Below, piece after piece: positions 1 through 5,050 of a stretch of 5,050 nt of DNA. Within the stretch, counting starts at the first letter, position 1. Every line of letters begins with the position of its first letter. The translations under genes were made by a program, and so were the position numbers. The stretch spans positions 1 through 5,050 of the forward strand of contig JAITAI010000204.1 in the NCBI GenBank assembly GCA_031284195.1. Reading direction: 5' to 3'. The notes under the pieces were generated by a model. The model saw nothing but the letters and a program-made list of their open reading frames with translations. It was not told the DNA's origin and made no database searches. Source of the DNA: Treponema sp. Lineage in GTDB: Bacteria > Spirochaetota > Spirochaetia > Treponematales > Breznakiellaceae.

Positions 1-128
1 ATAACAGGAGTTTTAAAATAGTTCTGTTTAACACGTACCTAGAGTCAGTATTCCGTGAAAAATTGATAAACCGTTTTCCATTAATTTATAAAGAAACTGG
101 AGGAAGTATTTGGATAAAGAAAATATAA
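1..128 (+). CDS. 3' end of an unidentified plus-strand gene (partial)
   Basis: A reading frame is open from the window edge (first full codon at position 3) to a TAA at 126-128, giving 41 C-terminal residues. The peptide starts NRSFKIVLFNTYLESVFREK and ends GGSIWIKKI. Its mix of hydrophobic and charged residues looks like real protein rather than noise, and the other plus-strand frames are broken by stops over the same stretch. No domain or catalytic motif can be recognised in such a short tail, so the function is unknown. The DNA is AT-rich, unlike the large gene to the right. It converges with the minus-strand genes of this window. The start and most of the gene lie outside the window. Confidence 0.5.
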   Translation, partial: NRSFKIVLFNTYLESVFREKLINRFPLIYKETGGSIWIKKI

Positions 129-323
129 AAACAGAAAAACATCTCAATAGTCTGAACGTTATGTGAAACTTTGAGTAACCTTGAAAGTAGCTTGTATTTT
201 GAAAGACGCAACAAAAGGCTGAACGAATTCAACACGGTGGCATCCGTGCCGCTGCTTTGTAAAGAGCTTAAAAATAATCCAAATAATTATTTTTTAGTAT
301 TTCATCGGAAACGCTTTTTCTGA
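110..323 (+). pseudogene. Possible small frameshifted gene overlapping the end of the upstream gene
   Basis: A GGAGGA ribosome-binding-like sequence (99-104) lies 5 nt before a TTG at 110. That TTG opens an 18-residue peptide (MDKENIKTEKHLNSLNVM) ending at a TGA at 164-166. A second frame, offset by one base and open from 156 to a TGA at 321-323, continues with protein-like sequence including SNLESSLYFERRNKRLNEF and ELKNNPNNYFLVFHRKRFF. Joining the two with a single indel around 153-166 would give a protein of about 70 residues, rich in Lys, Asn, Glu and Leu. The TTG overlaps the tail of the preceding frame, as translationally coupled genes often do. I recognise no family. It may be a decayed gene, a sequencing error in an intact gene, or chance in AT-rich DNA. 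The end of this frame overlaps the minus-strand frame at 268-450, so at most one of them is likely real there. Confidence 0.25.
235..254 (+). terminator. Weak candidate hairpin terminator for the plus-strand left module
   Basis: On the plus-strand transcript, 235-242 can pair with 247-254 as an 8-bp stem that includes two G·U wobbles, closed by a UCCG tetraloop of the UNCG type. On the minus strand the two wobbles become A·C mismatches, so the fold favours plus-strand RNA. Only a short CTTTGT follows, not a proper U-tract. It also lies inside the possible frame at 110-323, which argues against a terminator if that frame is coding. Confidence 0.2.
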
Positions 324-450
324 TAATGTTCAGAATAAACTTTTCTTCGGTAAGATATTCTTCAACAGCAGATCCGCCTCGCAATACCTTCAATATCAGT
401 ACTTTCAATACCGGCGAAACGCAATTTTCATTCCCCCTGAGGCTGTTCAA
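268..450 (-). CDS. Small orphan reading frame of unknown function, possibly a gene remnant
   Basis: This is a 60-codon frame ending at a TAA (270-268). The C-terminal part, including GGSAVEEYLTEEKFILNIIR and ending KNNYLDYF, has the balanced helix-like composition of real protein. The N-terminal part is weaker. The only start giving full length is a TTG at 450, inside the palindrome at 436-480, with no convincing ribosome-binding site. This suggests the 5' end was lost or replaced at the palindrome, leaving a C-terminal remnant. I recognise no family. The overlapping plus-strand frame at 326-556 looks less protein-like and runs straight through the palindrome, so I treat it as a shadow. Confidence 0.3.
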   Translation of the reverse strand: MNSLRGNENCVSPVLKVLILKVLRGGSAVEEYLTEEKFILNIIRKSVSDEILKNNYLDYF

Positions 451-480
451 AACTAACGCGCATGTTGAACCAGCCTCAGG
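436..480. repeat. Long imperfect palindrome at a composition boundary
   Basis: The arm at 436-450 (CCTGAGGCTGTTCAA) is the reverse complement of 465-480 except for one extra base in the second arm. This gives a stem of 15 bp with a single bulge and a 14-nt loop (451-464). There is no T-run on either side in either direction, so a standard intrinsic terminator is unlikely. It separates AT-rich DNA on the left from DNA of about half GC on the right. The size and form would suit a dispersed palindromic element, a fused pair of insertion-sequence ends, or a miniature element, but no transposase or target duplication is visible. Confidence 0.6.
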
Positions 481-572
481 TAATAAAATAGAAAAGGATT
501 GTCTTCAGGGCTCACCCATTACTACGGGCCATCCCAGGCGCAGACTAACCGGGTAAGGAAATCGTCCGTTTA
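481..572. other. Intergenic stretch with no supported gene
   Basis: Base composition rises here to the level of the large gene. Short minus-strand frames exist (for example one ending LGWPVVMGEP at a TGA) but all are brief and lack a start with a ribosome-binding site. I see no RNA gene or promoter that I can defend. Confidence 0.4.
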
Positions 573-586
573 GGCGCTGCAGCGCC
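573..586 (-). terminator. Perfect 14-bp palindrome just after the large gene, possible terminator
   Basis: GGCGCTGCAGCGCC is a perfect palindrome starting 3 nt after the TGA of the minus-strand DUF445 gene. As RNA it forms a GGCGC/GCGCC stem with a UGCA loop. The downstream sequence on the minus strand is TAAACGGACGATTTCC, with no U-tract, so if it terminates transcription it does so weakly or with help. Its position fits either a terminator or an mRNA 3' end stabiliser. Confidence 0.35.
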
Positions 587-589
587 GCT

Positions 590-3500
590 TCAGTGGAAAA
601 GCAGGCTCAACAAACAACTGAGCGCATAGCTTACCATACCTCCAAACACCCCAATCCACCCATACAAGGTAATCTTCCTGAAGTACTTATCTGCAAACCG
701 GTAGAACAGGGCTTCTACGGCTCGGGGATGCATGGCATTCACTTCCCGTTCCACCACCTTTTGTATGTCCAGGGCAGCAATCAGGGCGTTAAAGTGACGT
801 TCCCCGGCGTCCAGGGCAGCAGGGATGAGATAGGTTTTGCAGAAAGCCTCTTTCGTTGCCGGGGTCAGCGCGGTATTTAGCTGCCCCAGCAATGCTCGGA
901 GCGCAGGGGTAAGGACCGCGTCCAGGGCGTCCCAATCCGCTGCCTGAAGCAAAGCGGCGAGGTCTCGGCGCAGCAGGTGGGGATGATACAAATCAGGGGT
1001 CTCCCTGAGGGTCTCCAAAATAGTCAGCAGGAAGGAGGACAGCCATGCACTGAACTCCTGGTCTTGTTTCGCCCTTGTGATAAGGAGGCGCAAGGCTTGT
1101 TCCACATCAATACCGTACAGAACCTCATCAAATTCAGTTTCCTTCGCAATCCTCAGCATGATGGTATGCGCCAAGTTCAACCCGGCAGCCACCGCTGCAG
1201 GGCTGGCAATACGAGGTTTGACTTGCCCTATGGCTGCGTCCAGGAGGGGTGAGCCAATGGCCAGTAGCTCCGGCAGGGTCTTGCTATTGATAAGGGTGAG
1301 GAGGGATTGTAGCGGCATCCGGGCATACTGAGTAACCATAATAGTAAGACCGTGATGTATGAGCCGCTGGGTACGGGGGGAATCTAACACCGCGGTAAGG
1401 GCCTGCTTAATGGTCGTGGTATCCAGGGATCGCTCGGTAAAGCCCAGGCTGGAAAGCTTGTTTTCCAACAGGGTTCCGGCTATGGCCAGGATGCGGCCCT
1501 GCTTCTGGTGCAGGAACCGGGGCAGTTCCTGGTCAATAAGCCGGTCTACAATAGGATCCACCTGTCCCCGCCCCAGGGCAGCCAAACCGGTCATCTCCGC
1601 TTTAATGCTACTCTTGATAGCGGCTTTCTGAGCGGTAATCTCCCGAGATATCCCGGCAATAAGGAGGGTGCTGTTTCGGGTAAGCTGCTCGACTAAGATG
1701 CCGTTAAAAACCTCCTTCAAGGCCGTATCAGGATTGAGGGCCTCCTGCTGCAGGGTATGGAGGAATACCTCAAGGCCGGTACTTAAAAGACCTTCCACGG
1801 GCTTTACCAGAGCCGTCCCTATATCCTGGACAAACGCAAGACCTACCAGCGCTTCCAGGCTGGTGTTCACGGTAAATTCGCGAAACTGCTCATTGATTTC
1901 CGCTGAACCGGAGAGCTGGGAAAGGAGGGTTTGGGTCTTCATGTCCCGGGCGAGCTTTTCAAGAAAGCCCTGCAGGTACTGGTCTGCCCAGGGAAACAGG
2001 AAGGTTACGCCCCTGCCCAGGGATTTCCCTGCAAGGGCTTTGACGAGAAACGGGTGAAGGGCCTGGGCCAAATCCTGGTCCTCCAGGACGCTCATGATCC
2101 TATCCCGTAGGAAGGGCAGGGAGTACTTCAGGTTTTCGGCGTGTACCCATTCCCCGATGGCCTGAACGACGGCGTTCGCCATATCTTCGCGGTGCGAAGG
2201 GATATAGGTTTTGAGGGAAGCGATGATACGGTCCGGGAGGGTTTCCTTTAGGGACGGATCGGCCAAAACCCGCTGAATGACCGCATAATCCGCAGCAGAT
2301 ACCCAAGCATCGGCCTTATCCTGGATATCCCTTCGATGCTGATTAAAATAACTTTGTAAGGCCCCTTCGCTGAGGGTCCGATGCTTAACGAACCGGGCAA
2401 TGTTCTTGGCAAATTCGGGTTTCTTCGCAGCCACGACCCCCACAAAAGGGGAGCAGTTGGGGAGGATCTTCCGAGGCCCGTAGGGTTTGAACAGCATCTT
2501 TATGGCAATCCAATTGGTTCCCATACCCACGAGGGAAAACACCCCGCCGTAAGCGAGGAGGAGCCACCAAGAGAACTCCCGGGGCACTCCCAAGCGGAAA
2601 CTTATCCATACTGAAAGCACCCCGGCCAGGGCCCCCAAAATTGCTCCCAGAGTATTGATGGGTTTCAGCTCAGAACCCATAAAGTCCTGAACCATCTGGT
2701 TGATCTCCGCAGGACTTGATTTCTTGAGCTCTGCATTGACCAAGGCCGCTACGTTTCCCGTTAAAAGCGTATCCAGGTGCTGATTAAGGACCTTCTGGAT
2801 GCCTTCTGAAAGGCGCTCATATACCTCGTCTTTCTGCAGCTTCTGGTAAATTTCGTTAAGCGGTCGATGTTTGTGTTTCCGCCACAGGGCTTCCCAGTTG
2901 AGAGGGAAACGCTGGAAGACTTGCCGAGGCACCAGGCGGCCTATGTTCCAAGCCCTCATGCTCGGCCAGAGGTTCGCAAGGGTACGGTGTAGGGCCTTTT
3001 CTTCGATATGCAGGGGAATAGCTTCAGGGGTGATACCCTCCCCCAGCGGCTTCTTTACAAGCTGGGGAATTGCCCGGTTCATACCTGCACGGATATCTTC
3101 TTTAAATTTGTCAGTGTAGAGGTAGGTTTTTTTTACGGCAACCAAGAGCCGTTTCAGCAGGCTGGTTTTGATCACACTCAGGTTGACGGTACAGCAACTA
3201 CGGATACTGCGGTGCAAAAAGCCTTCCAAGACCTGGGAATCCTTGTCCGCCTGCTCCTTGAGGCTCTTCGTGATAAGGGACACCATGATTTCCGGGGTAA
3301 TGACCTTTTGGGCTTCCAGTTTCCCGAGGATTTCTCCGATGCTATGGGTTTCTATATACTCAATCAGTTCCGCTGCTAGTTTCTCTCCTGCCCTGTCCCC
3401 GTACCGGTGTACCGCAGCCACAAGTTTATCAATAATATGAAAGGTCCGAGCGCTGTTTTGGATAAACAGATCTTTGAAAAACCTGAACATACTCCCAAGA

Positions 3501-4546
3501 GGGGAGGCGGCTAATTCCTGATCGATGGTATCGTTGATGATGCCTTCAATTTCCGCTTCAGTCTCCCGGATAAAATCAGCAATCTGGTCAATAAGGGGTG
3601 GCAGACGTTCCTCAATAAACCGCAGGATCCCGGTTTTCACCCCAGGGCTGAGCACCTCATCGAGTTTCAGCGGAATGGCCTTGGCATCCTGGAGCACTGT
3701 CTTGGTAATTTCCAGAAGCAGGTCCTGCCCTTCTTCGGAGGTACTGAAGTCGATAAACCGGCGGATAAGTTCCTGAGAAAGGGTCTCCTGCTCCTGGACC
3801 AGCGAAACAAAATCCCCAAAAGTCATCTGTCCCAAGGCAGCTTCCAAAACCCGGATCAATTCGTCCAGGTCTATCGCAACAAGCAAGGCCTCATAGGCCT
3901 TGTCCAGATCCTCATCAAACCGGGAAAAGTCCCCTTTCCCTAGGACCGTTCCCAGATTGTCCGTAAACTGGGCTATGGCCTCCTCATGCGCCAAGTCATG
4001 AAGCCCATGACGTGACAAAAACCGATGGAGCCCTTGTTTTATCTCCGCTTCAAAGAAGCCGGCCTTCCCTAAAGCTGCGGTTGCCCGGTCAAGCATATAC
4101 CGGTACTGTTCTTCCGAAAAGAGCCGGTCAATCCGCTGTTCTGAAATAACCTGGTACACCTGGTCCCGGACCGGAGGCTCTGCTTCCCGCACCAGGGCAA
4201 TCAGGTTTGCAAGGCTTTTTTCTATATCCGGCACTGCCTCAAGCTGAACCGGCCCTGAATTGGCGGGCAGATCCTTCCGCAGGATATCCTCAATCCAGCC
4301 ATGCAGGGCCTGGGTAAAGGCAGGGGATTGACACTCCGGCGCCAGGGTCTGGTGATTAACCAGATCAGCTTCTACTAGAACAGACATATTTTCGATAAAC
4401 GCCCCATACTGTTCCTCGATAACCCCTCCCCATCTTCCCAGGAACTTTTTGAAGAGCATACCCACTGCAATGGCATTGGTAAGCCAGCCCACTGCTGCGC
4501 CGCCTATGAGCGCAATGCCCAGGTCCATCAAGAGTCTCGCATCCAT
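590..4546 (-). CDS. Giant tandem DUF445-family membrane-anchored protein
   Basis: A protein of 1318 residues of the DUF445 (YheB/YjiN-like) family; the molecular role of the family is not established. Two units are visible. Unit 1 opens with a membrane segment (about 6-32) containing GWLTNAIAVGMLFKK at 20-34. It closes near 624-650 with SELKPINTLGAILGALAGVL, which enters a membrane segment. Unit 2 opens at about 658-686 with a membrane segment and the canonical GMGTNWIAIKMLFKPYGPRK, followed by PFVGVVAAKKPEFAKNIARF. It closes at the C terminus with ADKYFRKITLYGWIGVFGG and a last hydrophobic segment (about 1292-1318). Long, mostly amphipathic helical stretches lie between. Usual family members are roughly 200-450 residues, so this is about three times larger. 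The start is ATG 4546, preceded by AAAGGAAGGA; an in-frame TTG at 4627 would add 27 residues but has no ribosome-binding site. Unit 1 lacks the clear P-x-x-G...K-x-x-x-A-x-N-I stretch kept in unit 2. Family assignment is by motif recognition; the two-unit reading is inferred from the matching ends. Confidence 0.85.
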   Translation of the reverse strand: MDARLLMDLGIALIGGAAVGWLTNAIAVGMLFKKFLGRWGGVIEEQYGAFIENMSVLVEADLVNHQTLAPECQSPAFTQALHGWIEDILRKDLPANSGPVQLEAVPDIEKSLANLIALVREAEPPVRDQVYQVISEQRIDRLFSEEQYRYMLDRATAALGKAGFFEAEIKQGLHRFLSRHGLHDLAHEEAIAQFTDNLGTVLGKGDFSRFDEDLDKAYEALLVAIDLDELIRVLEAALGQMTFGDFVSLVQEQETLSQELIRRFIDFSTSEEGQDLLLEITKTVLQDAKAIPLKLDEVLSPGVKTGILRFIEERLPPLIDQIADFIRETEAEIEGIINDTIDQELAASPLGSMFRFFKDLFIQNSARTFHIIDKLVAAVHRYGDRAGEKLAAELIEYIETHSIGEILGKLEAQKVITPEIMVSLITKSLKEQADKDSQVLEGFLHRSIRSCCTVNLSVIKTSLLKRLLVAVKKTYLYTDKFKEDIRAGMNRAIPQLVKKPLGEGITPEAIPLHIEEKALHRTLANLWPSMRAWNIGRLVPRQVFQRFPLNWEALWRKHKHRPLNEIYQKLQKDEVYERLSEGIQKVLNQHLDTLLTGNVAALVNAELKKSSPAEINQMVQDFMGSELKPINTLGAILGALAGVLSVWISFRLGVPREFSWWLLLAYGGVFSLVGMGTNWIAIKMLFKPYGPRKILPNCSPFVGVVAAKKPEFAKNIARFVKHRTLSEGALQSYFNQHRRDIQDKADAWVSAADYAVIQRVLADPSLKETLPDRIIASLKTYIPSHREDMANAVVQAIGEWVHAENLKYSLPFLRDRIMSVLEDQDLAQALHPFLVKALAGKSLGRGVTFLFPWADQYLQGFLEKLARDMKTQTLLSQLSGSAEINEQFREFTVNTSLEALVGLAFVQDIGTALVKPVEGLLSTGLEVFLHTLQQEALNPDTALKEVFNGILVEQLTRNSTLLIAGISREITAQKAAIKSSIKAEMTGLAALGRGQVDPIVDRLIDQELPRFLHQKQGRILAIAGTLLENKLSSLGFTERSLDTTTIKQALTAVLDSPRTQRLIHHGLTIMVTQYARMPLQSLLTLINSKTLPELLAIGSPLLDAAIGQVKPRIASPAAVAAGLNLAHTIMLRIAKETEFDEVLYGIDVEQALRLLITRAKQDQEFSAWLSSFLLTILETLRETPDLYHPHLLRRDLAALLQAADWDALDAVLTPALRALLGQLNTALTPATKEAFCKTYLIPAALDAGERHFNALIAALDIQKVVEREVNAMHPRAVEALFYRFADKYFRKITLYGWIGVFGGMVSYALSCLLSLLFH

Positions 4547-4550
4547 CGGT

Positions 4551-4559
4551 CCTTCCTTT
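4551..4559 (-). promoter_or_regulatory. Ribosome-binding site that fixes the DUF445 gene start
   Basis: On the minus strand AAAGGAAGG lies directly upstream of ACCG-ATG. AAAGGA gives a 7-nt spacing to the ATG at 4546, while the second GGA is closer. This is the only good ribosome-binding site near the start of the frame and supports ATG 4546 over the TTG at 4627. I could not find a convincing -35/-10 promoter upstream. Confidence 0.7.
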
Positions 4560-4578
4560 CCCCGCTGCAGACCTGTAA

Positions 4579-4649
4579 AGCTCGCAATCAGGGTTTGGCC
4601 TTTCGGCCTCCTATACGTTTCTATCAAAGGGCGAAGCCCTGCAAAAGCT
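4579..4649 (-). promoter_or_regulatory. Possible structured 5' leader of the DUF445 gene
   Basis: Read on the minus strand, three local pairings are visible. AGGGC-TTC-GCCCT (4640-4628) forms a 5-bp hairpin. GGCC-GAAA-GGCC (4608-4597) forms a 4-bp hairpin with a GNRA-type loop. CAGGG (4641-4637) can instead pair with CCCTG (4593-4589), extended by AGCT (4649-4646) with AGCT (4582-4579), enclosing the GAAA hairpin. The first hairpin and the long-range pairing exclude each other. It matches no riboswitch class I know. It could be a leader structure, a decayed dispersed repeat or coincidence. Confidence 0.25.
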
Positions 4650-4748
4650 ATACCTCATTCCAGAGGACTGAGGATCCGATGGAATGGCCCTTTGACTTTG
4701 AGCGGCCCAATCCCTCCGAATCTACCGGCGCTGTCCTTTGACTAAGAC

Positions 4749-4771
4749 TAGGTCTAACCCTTGACCAAGGC
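4749..4771. repeat. Left copy of a 23-bp direct repeat flanking the array
   Basis: This copy shares 22 of 23 bases with 4940-4962; the core is GGTCTAACCCTTGAC followed by C or T and AAGGC. Weaker identity continues six bases further (4 of 6 match). The sequence contains a short inverted repeat, CCTTG-AC-CAAGG (4759-4770). A further TTGACTAAG at 4738-4746 looks like a third, shorter relic. Confidence 0.75.
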
Positions 4772-4777
4772 ATCGTC

Positions 4778-4945
4778 AACGATAAGACCCTTATCCCCAA
4801 CGATAAGACCCTTATCCCCAACGATAAGACCCTTATCCCCGGCGATAAGACCCTTATCCCCAGCGGTAAGACCCTTATCCCCAGCGGTAAGAGTAGTATC
4901 CCCTGCGCTCAGGCCCTTATTTCCGGCGCTTAGACCCCTTAGGTC
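4778..4945. repeat. Tandem array of eight 21-bp units, most with an inner inverted repeat
   Basis: Units start at 4778, 4799, 4820, 4841, 4862, 4883, 4904 and 4925. The first three are identical. Units 4 and 5 differ from them at two positions each, unit 6 at six, unit 7 at seven and unit 8 at about ten. Units 1-4 contain the inverted repeat GATAAG-ACC-CTTATC; in unit 5 one pair becomes a G·U wobble on the plus-strand RNA, and units 6-8 have lost most of the symmetry. With 15-bp palindromes every 21 bp, successive centres fall about two helical turns apart, on the same face of the DNA. Since 21 is a multiple of three, heptapeptide repeats are open on both strands (TIRPLSP plus, GDKGLIV minus), but neither has a supported start. 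Possible roles include a protein-binding array, a slippage-prone minisatellite or a decayed repetitive coding end. Confidence 0.85.
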
Positions 4946-4962
4946 TAACCCTTGACTAAGGC
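4940..4962. repeat. Right copy of the 23-bp direct repeat flanking the array
   Basis: This is the partner of 4749-4771, with one mismatch. It overlaps the end of the most decayed array unit. Together with that unit it forms a perfect 7-bp inverted repeat, TTAGACC (4930-4936) and GGTCTAA (4942-4948), with a 5-nt loop. The two copies are 191 bp apart, which is not a multiple of 21, so they are not simply out-of-date units of the array in register. Confidence 0.75.
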
Positions 4963-5050
4963 TTGGTCCGGCCCTTAATCAACATCACATCCCCAAAACC
5001 AAATCGTTTTGCTCCGCTATCAAGTAACCGTTTAAACGCCCTGGGAGCGG
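4956..5050 (-). CDS. Probable 3' end of an unidentified minus-strand gene (partial)
   Basis: A minus-strand frame is open from the right window edge (first full codon at 5048) to a TAG at 4958-4956, giving 30 residues: APRAFKRLLDSGAKRFGFGD followed by VMLIKGRTKP. The Lys/Arg and Gly pattern looks protein-like. A second minus-strand frame is also open from the edge, ending LIAEQNDLVLGM at a TGA at 4987-4985, and cannot be excluded as the true one. No family is recognisable. The preferred frame ends inside the right flanking repeat, so its last codons may come from the repeat. It would be the gene upstream of the DUF445 gene on the same strand, separated by about 400 bp of repeats. Confidence 0.35.
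   Translation of the reverse strand, partial: APRAFKRLLDSGAKRFGFGDVMLIKGRTKP

Noticed and set aside
281..292. AAATAATTATTT palindrome followed by T-rich DNA as a terminator
   Set aside because: The stem contains only A-T pairs, too weak for a terminator, and such palindromes are expected by chance in AT-rich DNA.
436..480. Intrinsic terminator
   Set aside because: The stem is long, but neither strand has a T-run after it, and it lies more than 100 bp from the stop of the DUF445 gene.
326..556. Plus-strand 76-codon frame
   Set aside because: It runs through the palindrome and across the composition change, has no ribosome-binding site and has an unprotein-like sequence. It is probably a shadow of the minus-strand frame at 268-450.
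593..3776. Numerous open frames on the plus strand and in other minus frames across the large gene
   Set aside because: All lie inside the 1318-codon gene, have low-complexity Arg/Ser/Pro-rich composition typical of shadow frames, and show no recognisable domain.
4547..4627. Longer DUF445 protein from TTG 4627 (27 extra residues)
   Set aside because: No ribosome-binding site precedes the TTG, the added residues are basic and unlike the family's N terminus, and ATG 4546 has a strong AAAGGAAGG upstream just before the membrane segment.
4778..4945. CRISPR array
   Set aside because: The units are contiguous with a 21-bp period and no unique spacers, and there are no cas genes in the window.
4761..4955. 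Plus-strand 64-codon frame from TTG encoding RPLSP-type repeats
   Set aside because: It is a direct consequence of a 21-bp tandem repeat without stops. The TTG start lies in the flanking repeat, there is no ribosome-binding site, and the opposite strand is equally open.

Overview
The window is dominated by one minus-strand gene (590-4546, 1318 codons). It encodes a very large membrane-anchored protein that I assign to the DUF445 (YheB/YjiN-like) family. The protein looks like two DUF445 units in tandem. Each unit opens with a membrane segment carrying a TN-x-IA-x-x-MLF motif and ends in an 'I-x-x-x-G' plus membrane-segment signature. A long helical region separates the two ends of each unit. 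The family has no established biochemical function.

Left flank (1-589): positions 1-420 are AT-rich (about 34% GC by hand count), against roughly half or more GC in the large gene. On the plus strand this flank holds the 3' end of a gene entering from outside the window (up to 128). A small, possibly frameshifted reading frame overlaps it (110-323). On the minus strand there is a 60-codon orphan reading frame (268-450). A 45-bp imperfect palindrome (436-480) sits at the change of base composition. A perfect 14-bp palindrome (573-586) follows the stop codon of the large gene and may be its terminator.

Right flank (4547-5050): this is the upstream region of the large gene. It holds a possible folded leader (about 4579-4660) and a tandem array of 21-bp units (4778-4945). 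Most of the array units contain a 6-bp inverted repeat. Two nearly identical 23-bp direct repeats bracket the array (4749-4771 and 4940-4962). The probable 3' end of another minus-strand gene enters from the window's right edge (4956-5050).

Organism: a bacterium of intermediate GC content. The long tandem DUF445 protein and the repeat-rich intergenic DNA would fit a free-living or gut Treponema-like spirochaete. That is a low-confidence inference, because no marker gene is present.

No functional system can be read from gene order: the large gene is apparently alone on its strand within the window. The least explained features are the phased palindrome array upstream of the gene and the tandem architecture of the protein.
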